From Sphaeroforma arctica JP610 (Eukaryota > Opisthokonta > Ichthyosporea > Ichthyophonida), in contig NW_014040204.1 in assembly GCF_001186125.1 (NCBI RefSeq), positions 38,629 through 61,364 on the forward strand: a DNA stretch of 22,736 bases, read 5' to 3'. A program made the position numbers and the translations under genes. This document shows, in pieces, positions 1 through 10,222 of the stretch (positions within the stretch are counted from its first letter, which is position 1; the number at the start of each line of letters is the position of its first letter). Below the pieces are notes generated by a model. The model made no database searches. It was not told where the DNA came from and saw nothing but the letters and a program-made list of their open reading frames with translations.

Positions 1-5
1 ATATA

Positions 6-72
<67 letters not shown>

Positions 73-102
73 GAGTGTGTGTGGGTAGTATATATATATA
101 TA
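1..102. repeat. AT-dinucleotide microsatellite
   Basis: Nearly pure AT repeat with two ATAC interruptions, broken at about 72-87 by a short GTGTGTGTGGG run and then resuming. It lies about 1.4 kb upstream of the first start codon. The opposite end of the window also consists of AT and TG repeats. Confidence 0.95.
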
Positions 103-1532
103 CTCTTGCAATTCTCCGTAGATGTTGATACCTGTTGTTATATAACCATGCCTGGTATGCTGAGAACTGGATATGCAAAATAGAGAAATACACACGGGAA
201 TGGAGTGACGTCCAAGGCAAAAATTGTAACTACACATGTATACCTCACGTGGATAAAACTGCAAGCGTTGTGCGTATCTCACATGAAGCTAAATCAGTAT
301 AATACTGAACCTCCTTGTCAGTCCACAAAAAGGCACAAGTGCACAGAAGTGATCGTACTCCCTTACAATAGTTTTCTATATGCGTCGGCCTATAAGCTGG
401 CGGTACAAGATAGGTACTTGCTGAAACGGCAACACAAAATCTTTATATGAAAGGCTAGAAAGAAAGTCCGAGACATACTTCTGCAGCAGCGAGAAGAGTC
501 TCGTTAACGAGTACCAACGGGCTATCACATTTAGCAACTCCAAACTTCGGCGCGGTTGCATCATTGCAGGCTATACCCATACTGTAAGGTGTTCCGTAGT
601 ACATATCGACGTGAAGATCCAACAGTCACAGTATTTTGTTGCTCAGCTCAGGTCTCTGGGTCACACGGCATTGTGCCAGTAGGACTGATAACAGGATCAA
701 TACAACGAATGTAAACATACTTGCCATGTAGCTGCGAGGCTTACAAAACCTGTATACTTAGAGTTTTTGATTTATAAGATCAGCTTCGCATCGCATAGCT
801 TCCATAGTGGCATAGAATAAGGCTCATGATGATATGCTCACTATTCCTCTGCTTGTGTACATATCACTTCCGCACCTTAGAAGTATAGAAATAAATATGG
901 TACATAGTATATTCATATCGCAAATATAGTTCAATAATGAAAACATCATCTCGAGACTCGATGACACGAAGCCCTAAAACACTGTAGTGAAACCCATAGC
1001 CTTCTAAATTAGACCCCCTTGAAAAGTTAGGTTAGAAAATGGCGGGAAAAACTTTGAAATACTGATGACCTGATAGGCCATGATTTTTATCATTATAAAT
1101 ACAGGTCTGGTCTGTGACTGAGTAGCCCTGTTAAGGCTGTACGGCTGTTGTAGCAATGAAATCACCATGAGATATGAGGGATATGCCAGTGTATGCATGC
1201 ATCACTCTTATAAAAATATAGTTATTGTGCACAGGTGTTGATCGAGTCTCATCTAAAACATTCTCGAAACTGTAACAGTATAGTTTGGATAGATGAATAT
1301 CCGTCCCAATATAAAAATCGTACTACCTCTACTCCGCTACCTTTACATGACGCTAGCTGCAGACTAAATGATTCAGATTCAGAAATAGGTACACATATAA
1401 CGTAGAGAGGTGATCGGATCGCATACGAATCGATAAGAGTACGAATATTTCTCACACATCAACCCCTAAATACACACATACCAGCATATGCTGTGCTACA
1501 TATTCACTACATCACTGTATCACTAGGCAACC
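103..1532 (+). other. Non-coding 5' flank of the KNL1-like gene
   Basis: No exon-like block is visible on either strand. The open frames present are short, have no splice signals in phase, and resemble nothing I know. A TATA-like stretch (TATAAAAATA) lies at 1209-1218, about 315 nt before the start codon, but in DNA this AT-rich it is weak evidence for a promoter. An upstream gene's non-coding tail could also lie here. Confidence 0.5.
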
Positions 1533-4500
1533 ATGGAGGTCAGCAACGAAACGCCGCATCGCTCGAAGCGCAACGCAATCTCACACAATATGGGCCACAC
1601 ACCGAAACACCTCACACCCAAACCACACCCTTCAGCTGCACTCAGCATGGATCTGTCCAGCATACAGCAGGTTTTGACCGAGATACAGAACAAACCTACA
1701 CGGGTACCCATAGAGGTATGTTGTGCATATTTACTGATGTTGCTCTATGAAGGCATGTGTTGAATTTTTTTAATCTTAGTCCTTGGAGATGTATTGTTTT
1801 ATTTCTATATTTCACGATCTGTATGTATTTTGGCCGAGCATTGCATCTAAATGGCTACGACTACTTGTATTGGAGTCTGTAAAAGTTACGCACACCACCA
1901 TTGCAGTATGCGTTAGGCCGGCAACTAAAAGCTATCGATAAATTACAAATAAGTGTTTTTATTTATATGGGCTTTACCTGCTATTTGTGTCCTATTTTGA
2001 TGAAATACTTATCAAGACCGCTTTGACGTCAAGATCTAACTACTGGACTACTCGCGATAGCTTGCTTCCTATGTGCATTCGTATATATCTGACGAACTCT
2101 CAGGAGTTGCTAGAAGGATCTCGTACTGCTTCACACATTTATCTATGCACCGGTATATGCCTTGTAGAGGAATATGGCGATAGGCTGTTCGTGTTCGGTC
2201 CCCAGATGTACACGTGCACTGCTTTGTAGAAGGTTTACACTAATATGCCCCACCTCGCCTGCACGATGGACATTTGGTAATCTGAGGGATTATTTAGTTC
2301 ACCACTATACCGCCTTCTGTTCGAATGCAAATGATACTTCTATAACTAGTCCTGGATTTATGGGATTGCGTGCATTATTATTTCACGTGAATTTGTATGC
2401 GATTCATGCATGCATCGCGAGAGATACCTGACCTTTTTGCTACCTCGTTGAATTCATTACACCGGTTCACTTCAGCTGTAAGTATATCGACAGCAATTAA
2501 AAGGTTACGTTGTCGTAGCGAAGCATTACTTTCATTAAGGGTCGCACATGGCCACGAGTTCCTCATTTGCATTCAGTCGTCTGTATTTGCACGCGCTACC
2601 GAGTTTCGTGACATTAACAGAAGTGTCTTATTGTTGGTCAAGATTAGTGCTCAAAAAAAATATAGCAACAATCAATTGCGATCACTTAGGGGTAGTCCTA
2701 ACTCCGATCTTGGAGATCATACCCTGACACGTTCAATCATACACATACTAAAATTATCTATGTACGTGTAAGCCCTAGCCCAGCTATTTTCATGACGACG
2801 TCCCCTTTATGAAGATCGTGCGATGGGTATAGTACTCTATCTAACAAGATGATCACAGCACAAGCCGTCGCGCTGTAGAGAAGCTATATGATACCCAAAT
2901 CTGTGCAGTACTCGCGTCCAATCTAGCAAGAAAGTCACCTCTACTTTAAAATACTGTATTTATGACACAATTCACAGCGCCTGCGTCAACTCGGCAACGA
3001 CGGCTGATAGCTCCTACTCGCATGTTTCATACCCCACCATTGTCATATGTATTTTGGAAAGTATGCGTGTGAAATTGTAGGGTACGTTCTCAGAACTCTT
3101 TGGCGATGTGTATAAGTCATCCCTCTCGACTCACAATTGCCCTATCATGCATAAGCACCATACCCACTACAGACCAGACTGCTCGAACATTCCACTTTTC
3201 AGATGAACGTGCCCTTTATAGTGTTGACTCAGAACTGTTTTTGACATTGTTATCACAGCTGGAACAAGTGAATGCCGCATCAGCCAATATACAAAACAAT
3301 CTGGACAGCGAAACAGAACATTTCGGTAAACTCAAGTTAATTCTGATTGAGCTGGAGACAAAGAACTGCTTTCTCGAGCATTTGAACGATTTAAATGGAA
3401 ATTTTGATGACAAGGTATGTGCGAGCAGCGCAGTTTTGGATGAATGCTATCGTTTTCCGTACAGAGCATAGGTAGTTGATACCCTGAGTGTAAATTGGAT
3501 AGTTGAGTAGTTCGTCTGACGCACCTGCATATATTGAGCTCGACTTTTAGAAGTGGATTAGGGCATTCTCAATGGTGTGCCCACATACAATTAAATGTGT
3601 GCATGCGGTTATGTAGATGAGTAGTCAAGGGTTTATAATATACTTGTAGTCTCTTAGAGCGTTGTCGCTCGGAATTGGGGACGGAAATGGGATAATTATG
3701 GTCACATATAGGGTAATGAGGAGATTTACTCTAAATGTATCATCTGCATGTAAAAGTTGAGTGATAGATATAATGTGTAAGAGGACGTACACTTCACAGA
3801 TGAAGCTAATAGTAGCCAACCTAGATATAACCTCTCAACTCATAATTCGTGAATATCAATACGGAATGACAAATCAGGAACTAGAGGAGTCGCTAGTAGA
3901 GGAGAAAGCAAAAGTCCGGCATCTGAAACAAGCCAACGAAGTTCAGTATAAACAAGTGCAGGCTATGGTGGAGAGCTTAGGCGAGCACTACGAGCCTTGT
4001 CGGGTATGTGAAATTTTACACTGTAAGCTCGAAAATGTTTCCGAAGTTCAAGTTCTGAAATTTGAAATATAATTGCACGTGCTACGTATGATCTGCTTTA
4101 CTATTTTGCGCATGATTCTTGTCTGACCGAGACAGAACAAAGTAGTAGGCCAATATCTCATTCATGCCTAGATTGTGAAGCTACGTGAACAAATTCCGGG
4201 CTGAGCTTCGTTTGTGTTGCAGTGCAAATGCTAGCCTTTTTTCCGCAGTTCAGAGCCATGGCTCACATTTGTCCATTAGTTTTTTTTAAACAAATTAAGT
4301 ATCGCGAGTATGGTGAATTAGAACTTGATGTTCATATATCTTCTGAGTCTTTAAGCCTCCGCCATTCTAATGTATCTCTCTCTTTCCTTGATACTTTTCT
4401 CAATAAATTCCATACTTTTTTTTCCACTACTTACCCCCGTGCACATACAGCAAGAACTGGCTCTGGCGCAAGAGCTGTTGGGAACAACCACAGCACTGCG

Positions 4501-7500
4501 CGACGAAGTGCGGCAGCTGAAACGACAGACCCGAGAGCCATTGTACATAAACGATGAACAGATGACCAAAGACAACGCACAGGTGGGTAGGTGTGGGTCT
4601 GAAGCATGCAAGACTGTACTCAGCGACATGGTATACGGGTTTGTTCAGGAACAATAATATTGATATGGGGATACATGAACTCCTTCGCCAATAGACCACA
4701 TATTTGCATCTGGATCGCACTTACATGCTTGACAATACAACGCAAAGCCAAGGCATACCATGCACTGATGCACAGTCTGCTGGCATACAAATTACACACG
4801 CACAATAACCAATGCAAAACCATGTATGTTAAAATCCGGGCAGGATTAGAGCTGCTCATTCTGTGTGGCGTATTTAACACGTTGAGAACCTGACAATCAC
4901 CGCTATAACACAATGAGAACATTTCATAGGATAAGTTTTCTAAAGCAATCTCGTTTAAGGTAGGTATGCGGGTGAGGAGTTAAACTCATGTTTGTGCTTG
5001 GAATGTATTTTGCTATAGCAGTCTAGCCGCCTATTCAATGATGATTATCTTGCGTGGTGCGATTGATTTATTTACCTATACATCAATCAAGCTTCATATT
5101 TTGGCAGTTTGTCGTAGGGTGAAAACTTCTGACTGAAACTGTGGTAGGTCTTTGAATAATATTACGGGTTTGAGGACAATTAAATTACAGTATTTTACAT
5201 TCTCATTTGGCTCTACGTGTCTACACTGTTAACCACAGGATATATTGGACGCCCAAAAGCAGAGGATTGTTGAGCTTTTAGATAGTGAACAAACGGTCAA
5301 GTCAGAGATTGCTGACTTGCAATGGCAAATCACACAGGTGAGATATATGTCAGGTATTTATTCAATTCGAGTACAGATGAGAAGGAGCTACCGGTATTTG
5401 TCAGGCATTTGTTCAATTCGAGACATGTGATGGTGATAAAGGTAGTCATTCTATGCCTATTTGATGTGACAATTGGTCTATGTTGATTCGTTTAACCTTA
5501 AAACATATGTATAATGGAGAAATTTCGTTGATTCTCACATCGAGAGGAGCTGATCAGTGAGAAGCTTCAATGTTGTATCACGGCATTAGGTCACACATCA
5601 CAATACCCCTAGTTTTTGTTTTGTTTTTTGACGGACTCGACCTATCAACCTGAGTGTTTGGAAATATTAGATATGTCCTGACATTTTGTCAAGGATGAAG
5701 GCCCTGCGCAACACAATTAGTTCTTAAAATTTGTCATTACTATACTTCTTCAGATGAAGCATGATCTGAAAGTATGAAGAAATATGTTGTCTGATCTTCA
5801 GCACGCCTTTTTTTCAAAAGCTGAAGACTTCACATGTATTTGGAGCTAACTTGATCCGGATCTTTCCAGATCATCCAATATGGCCAATACTCAGTATTTC
5901 TATACTTTCTCTTCTTTATTGAATTAGTTATGGGTTTTCATCAGTACGGCAGGGTATATAGAATTATCACCGTACAAGCAAATTTAAAAGATGTAATTAA
6001 GATTCAAAGGGTTGTTGCTGCTTAACACAAAGCACTGGAGTCTTAATGCAGCGGCGATGCGGTGTGCGGCAGATACAAATCGTATCATCTTTATATCAGT
6101 CTCTTGACCTCGTTTTCACAAAATCGCTACTACCGGCCTAAGGTACATGTTTACCCATCAAACACGCTTGGTCCGTAAACACATACACGAACGTAAAGAT
6201 GCAAACTTAGGATCATATGTCACTCAGTTCGAACTGTTTATTACGCCACGCAATATAAACAGGCAGACGAAGCCAAAGAAAACCTGAGGCAGCAAGCAAA
6301 CGAACTCAATACGCAGCTGATGTCAATTGAGGTGCAGGAGACAGACGGCGTCTCGGTGAAGGTATTGACTACCTGTGTATGCTGGACAGTGTGTGTGCGC
6401 TTCTGTCCGAACATAGCATCCAGAAAATTGATCATGCACGCGCCATGCAGGAAGTGTTCAGGGGCCTCATGCACGAGCACTGTGTATTTTCCACTCTCAT
6501 GTTTCTTTTTAGAATCTGTATGTGAAAATAGTACACAGTGCATGTGGCGTCGTGAGTGCCCTTTGCGATATACCCATCGCGGCACATGCCTCCCAATATC
6601 AATCTATGCGCAGGACCTCTCTCTACTCTATGATCAATCTACCCTGAAATGGAGATGCGAATGCTTTGGGTTCGCCAGTTTTCACTGGGGGTTTTTTTTC
6701 TAGGTTAAACTAGGATACACTTTGCATACATCCAGCACATTGGCGTTTACATATTGTTTTTCTGCCTGAAAATTCCATGCATCGTTCGTAGACTCTCAGC
6801 GAGAGGAAACAATGGCACGACGATCTGCTGGGCGTGATGCGGAAAATGTCGCACACACGCGCCCGTCTTGAGGACTGCACACTGCATGTGGACATAACCA
6901 ACATCAATCCTGTTACCAATGAAATATCCTTATTCACCCTGACGGTGGTGTTCGGCGATGGTGAGTTAAATAAGTAGATTGGTTTGGGTTTTCCCATTTT
7001 TGTAGTCACGGGGAATTTCCATTCATTTCAATGGTGTGATGGATAGTGTCAGCTGAAATGCGTAAAATCGCACAACTATAGTCAAGCTGTGTTTACATTC
7101 GAGGTATTTTTTGAACAGCTTAAGCGTGGCAGCGGGCGATAGTAGGTATTGTACGTAGTTTTGGAGATGTTGACTATTATGGGTGTGCGAAAGAAGGACG
7201 AATCAGAAGGACGGATTTTCTTTAATCGGTGATGCGCAAGGTTAGATGTTGCATGCATGTGATTTAATGAGTAGCGTACCTGCACGAAATAAGAACCAGG
7301 ATCTATTTAAATGTATGTGGTGCGCTTCTGCGTTATTTGAAACCTATATTGGTGTGAGTTGAGCAGTCCTATCACCTAGGAGCCCCCTAGGCATGTTCGA
7401 GGAATTAGCGTAGTCAAATGTGGCTGTCCATTAAGTGTAACTGATCGCATATATTGTCGAAAAGATAGCCTTTGTTTCTGCAAATGGTATACGTACACAT

Positions 7501-9877
7501 GTTTCCGAATCAGTGTTGGAGTTTATACATATACGCAAAACCCCTACTCACCATACTCTTGTTCAATACTAACTATACAAAAGCTCTGCTCGATGGTGTG
7601 TGCAAAGACGCAGCAGTTTATCATTCATATATATATCGCGCAGAACCTTTCTGCTCATCATTCGACGCGTTGTCCTATTCCTGCCGGACAGATCTGGATT
7701 GGCTTGTGTCTGCTACGCTCACACCTGCTGAACAGGTCAACATAAACCCCATCGTCCGTGAGGCTATCGCTACAAACGATGTTGTGTTTCTGATCCAAGA
7801 AGTCAAGCACCACATACAGTTCATTACTGCAATCAATACAGAGGTGCAGAGGTTAGCGGTAGGTTTACTGTTCGGGTTCGGTGCGGTTCTTGTTTGGTTT
7901 GGAGCAGAAATTTTGTAGGAGCAGCGTGGCCATGAGGGTTTTAGTTCATGTACATAGATGATTAGATGTATTGTCATGCACCGTGTGTACATGAAGTTTA
8001 TTGATTATGTCACTTATTGTGGATTCACTACAGCACAAGGCTCAGGTAAGGTGTGCGTAAGTTATCTTTGCTTTGCTCATGGGATATGAATTCTTATTGA
8101 CGCGGTTCATTCCCGTGGAAGACCACATATACTCATTGTTGAGATATATTGGTAATGAGTAATTTGTTGTGCTTTTTAAAGTATATAGGAGGATGTGCAT
8201 TGATATACTCATTGTTGAGGTATATTGGTAATGAGTAATTTGTTGTGCTTTTTAAAGTATATAGGAGGATGTGCATTGATATACTCATTATTGAGATATA
8301 TTGGTAATGAGTAATTTGTTGTGCTTTTTAAAGTATATAGGAGGATGTGCATTGTGTGAAGGCTATATATGTGAATACAAATTTTATGTGTAGTTGTTGT
8401 TGGAGATGAATACTTGGTTGGCTGTTTAATTGGTACTGTATGCTATTCTTGCCACTCACTTTTTTCATTGGGAAAGGCTGGTTTGATAAATCGCAGTTTG
8501 TGAAACAATAGACTGATTTGATTCGGACATGACTATCTACGCAGAACAATACTTGGTACATCAAACGTTTTAAGCATAACTATCAAATCTGTCCTTATAC
8601 TTACAACAATCTTGAATCGATTCTTACTTGTTGCGATCGCTTGAGAAATGCTATATCCTGTTTCTGCAGCTAGAATTTTCCTATTAGTTTGTCTCTATTT
8701 TCAGTCGATACACATATGAATCTAAATAGTAGATAAGCGCATATACGAAGCATCCAGACGTAATAGATTCTGACTATGTACAAACTTATATAGCTTCGGA
8801 CAATGTCTTAATGTGGCCTTGTGCAAATTCCTGCAACATATCATTCGGATTTGCCAATTTGCGTGGCTACGTGATGTGCACTTTTGACAAACATGTACTA
8901 CTTACTGCTCCCTAAATATAAGTCAACTTTCTTCATGGTGATGCAGGTGATGTAGTTATGTACCATATTGCAAATAGTCCTAGATACAAACATAATTGTG
9001 TTTTGAATTGGGGATGTCGTTGGCAGGATGTTGTAAAGCATCGAATGTATTGCGAGTATATGTTAATGTTACAGAGTGCGAAGTGACTAAACGAGATTGC
9101 ACTGTGTATTATTCCTTTCATGCTACATATGCACATTGTCACTCAAAAGGCGTATATAGTCTTTTTATTTCGTACAGCCTTATTTTACGAAATATTGAAT
9201 ACTTTGTTATACACTATGAGACAAAAAAATGTTTTGGATTTCTCAGCTCATCATCTCCACTGCGCCTTAGGAAATATTTCCGGTGGAGTGGAGTCCGCAA
9301 AGTCAACGCGCCTCTGTCACAGTCAAAGATGGCCGGGTGGTGACGATGTTCATCCAGGTATGCGTGTTTAGCAATTAAGGATCAAATGTCTACTTCCTGA
9401 TTGGATGAAACAACCCTGCAACTACCTGACCTCACATTAGGGTTCTAGGTTACCAATTCAAGTAAATGTGTCGTGCCTTATTATTTTTCTATACGCATAT
9501 TTCGTACGCTATGTGTATAACGCCTAAGCGGTTCTGGCTGGTATGAGTTTATGGATCCTACAGTTTGTGCTACAATATATAATATTGTTTTTCAATAGCG
9601 AAATGTGTACGAACTCGCTGATGCACGAGGTGATTTGACCAAAAAAAAAGTGAAGTATTTTTTGCGTACTATCAATCTGGTCCCAATATCAATATCAACT
9701 CTCTCCACCGCACCACAGGATGCTGTTATTCGACGGGGATACACCGTACAGGTGTGTAGCATCCGACCGGGAGTTGGCGGAGATGTGAGCAAAATAGTAG
9801 CTGGCATGCAGCAGCAACTGGTTAGTGCTGGGGCGACGGATGATCTGGGGGCGTGCGTAAGATTACTGTATAAGTAA
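1533..9877 (+). CDS. KNL1/Spc105/Spc7-like kinetochore scaffold, 10 exons (complete model)
   Basis: Exons: 1533-1715, 3259-3414, 3878-4003, 4451-4582, 5239-5337, 6263-6361, 6792-6960, 7584-7858, 9271-9357, 9719-9877. They join in frame to 494 aa plus TAA. The start is ATG at 1533: it has A at -3 and G at +4, and an in-frame TAG lies at 1524. Seen: a polar 60-aa N-terminus, a heptad-rich helix over residues 62-265, then alternating beta-strand and helix blocks. Known: KNL1 proteins end in a coiled coil plus tandem RWD domains that bind the Mis12 complex, while their N-terminal MELT motifs recruit Bub3-Bub1. The C-terminal pattern (TNDVVFLIQEV, then EVQRL, then VTVKDGRVVTMFI, then a GGDVSKIV helix) lines up by eye with the end of animal KNL1. 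Inferred role: joining the outer kinetochore to checkpoint signalling. It could instead be another RWD kinetochore protein. Uncertain points are the acceptors of exons 2, 8 and 10. Confidence 0.62.
1716..3258 (+). other. Intron 1 of the KNL1-like gene (1543 nt)
   Basis: Donor GTATGT at 1716; acceptor TTATCACAG ending at 3258 after a T-rich stretch. The longest open frame inside runs 2397-2771 from an ATG (124 codons) and matches nothing I recognise. No repeat or RNA gene was seen. Confidence 0.6.
3415..5238 (+). other. Introns 2-4 of the KNL1-like gene
   Basis: Introns 3415-3877, 4004-4450 and 4583-5238, with donors GTATGT, GTATGT and GTGGGT and acceptors AATCAG, ATACAG and CCACAG. The last acceptor follows a GTTAAC branch-like box. 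A better-looking GTAGGT donor at 4587 was not used because it would break the frame into exon 5. Apart from exons 3 and 4, I see nothing functional here. Confidence 0.6.
5348..5422 (+). repeat. Imperfect two-copy direct repeat in intron 5
   Basis: A 24-nt unit beginning TGTCAGG and ending TTCAATTCGAG occurs at 5348-5371 and again at 5399-5422, with two transitions between copies and a 51-nt period. It sits just inside the exon 5 donor (5338), in the 925-nt intron 5338-6262. The rest of that intron shows nothing definite. Confidence 0.7.
6362..6791 (+). other. Intron 6 of the KNL1-like gene, in-frame open for 113 codons
   Basis: Donor GTATTG at 6362; acceptor CGTTCGTAG ending at 6791. Reading from exon 6 straight into the intron, the frame stays open until the stop at 6701-6703 and is unusually Cys-rich. 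Splicing is still preferred because the RWD-like exon 7 can only be reached by removing this stretch. GAG at 6803 is a second in-phase acceptor. Confidence 0.55.
7567..7573 (+). promoter_or_regulatory. Splicing branch point TACTAAC, intron 7
   Basis: Perfect match to the consensus branch box, 11 nt from the first AG (7583) and 35, 41 and 44 nt from further AGs at 7607, 7613 and 7616. All four acceptors are in the same phase. Confidence 0.75.
8127..8354 (+). repeat. Tandem repeat, three 76-bp copies, in intron 8
   Basis: Copies at 8127-8202, 8203-8278 and 8279-8354 are almost identical: copy 2 has one A-to-G and copy 3 one G-to-A change near the start. Each copy contains an 8-bp perfect inverted repeat, TACTCATT and AATGAGTA, separated by 16 nt. 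There are no spacers between units, so it is not CRISPR-like. It lies in intron 8 (7859-9270), which otherwise holds nothing I recognise. Confidence 0.95.
9358..9718 (+). other. Intron 9 of the KNL1-like gene, with an alternative exon 10 start
   Basis: Donor GTATGC at 9358. Two phase-0 acceptors are possible: TTTTTCAATAG ending at 9598 and CTCTCTCCACCGCACCACAG ending at 9718. The stretch between them stays open in frame but reads like intron (KKKVKYFLRTINL, then a pyrimidine tract). Confidence 0.5.
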
Positions 9878-10144
9878 ATCTCTGTACAAGTATATAATTT
9901 CCAAATAGATATAGGCAGCGAGGCGACTCGCTGTATGATACGGACTTCGGTATGAAGTACTGGCGATACTGCAATACTTTGAGCTGGTGAGGAGAACGTT
10001 GGATAGCAGGCATCAACTTGAAAGGGCGGACATGTGACATACAATCCACAGCATGCTGGCAAAATTGGCTGTTGTTCATAATTCCCTAAATCCTAATATT
10101 CACGTGTACCGACGTCGACATCGATATAGTAATCAACTCAAACA

Positions 10145-10158
10145 AATAAATCAATAAA
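10145..10158 (+). terminator. Poly(A) signals for the KNL1-like gene
   Basis: Two AATAAA hexamers, at 10145-10150 and 10153-10158, about 270 nt after the stop codon at 9877. Position and strand fit a cleavage and polyadenylation signal; AT-richness makes chance occurrence possible. Confidence 0.45.
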
Positions 10159-10216
10159 GGTGAAGGTGGAAACCCTTTCAGCTTTATGGTCACACAGATT
10201 TAGCAGTCTATGAACA

Positions 10217-10222
10217 TTTATT
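10217..10222 (-). terminator. Possible poly(A) signal for the helicase gene
   Basis: TTTATT on the + strand, which is AATAAA on the - strand. It is the nearest AATAAA I found downstream of the helicase stop, about 630 nt away, and would imply a long 3' UTR unless a variant signal closer to the stop is used. Confidence 0.3.

Larger units (their letters stand above)
1533..6361 (+). other. N-terminal tail and coiled-coil exons 1-6 of the KNL1-like gene
   Basis: Exon 1 (residues 1-61) is rich in His, Pro, Ser and Lys, has little predicted structure, and ends with a helix containing MDLSSIQQVL. Exons 2-6 (residues 62-265) are charged and Leu/Gln rich with heptad spacing, for example LEQVNAASANIQ, EESLVEEKAKVRHLKQ, ELLGTTTALRDEVRQLKR, KQRIVELLDSEQTVKSEI and ENLRQQANELNTQL. 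Every junction here is phase 0, so each internal exon is a whole number of codons (52, 42, 44, 33 and 33). Other acceptors ahead of exon 2, at 3172 and 3202, have good pyrimidine tracts. They are out of phase with exon 1 unless an unseen exon lies between, so 3258 was chosen. Confidence 0.65.
6792..9877 (+). other. C-terminal RWD-like domain exons 7-10 of the KNL1-like gene
   Basis: Exon 7 (residues 266-321) opens with the last helix, including WHDDLLGVMRKMSHTRARLE. The first beta strands follow (CTLHVDITNINPVTN, then ISLFTLTVVFGD). Exon 8 (323-413) supplies a strand block and two helices ending in EVQRLA. Exon 9 (414-442) holds EIFPVEW and VTVKDGRVVTMFI, a typical strand pair. Exon 10 (443-494) ends with a GGDVSKIVAGMQQQL helix and VRLLYK. 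The exon 7-8 junction splits a codon (phase 1) and rejoins in frame behind a TACTAAC branch point, which strongly supports the model. Exon 10 may instead begin at 9599, which adds 40 residues; 9719 is preferred because it has the stronger pyrimidine tract and gives the more KNL1-like spacing. Confidence 0.6.

Noticed and set aside
1493-1750. Second open frame over exon 1 that could splice in phase to acceptors 3202 or 3172
   Set aside because: It has no ATG (its apparent start is GTG), whereas ATG 1533 in the other frame has a strong context and an in-frame stop just before it.
2397-2771. 124-codon ATG open frame in intron 1
   Set aside because: No recognisable motif and no in-phase splice pair; an open frame of this length is plausible by chance in a 1.5-kb intron.
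6225-6236. 12-bp palindrome CAGTTCGAACTG
   Set aside because: Palindromes of this length are expected several times in a window of this size.
8127-8354. Repeat array considered as CRISPR
   Set aside because: Units are directly adjacent without spacers, and the context is a eukaryotic intron.
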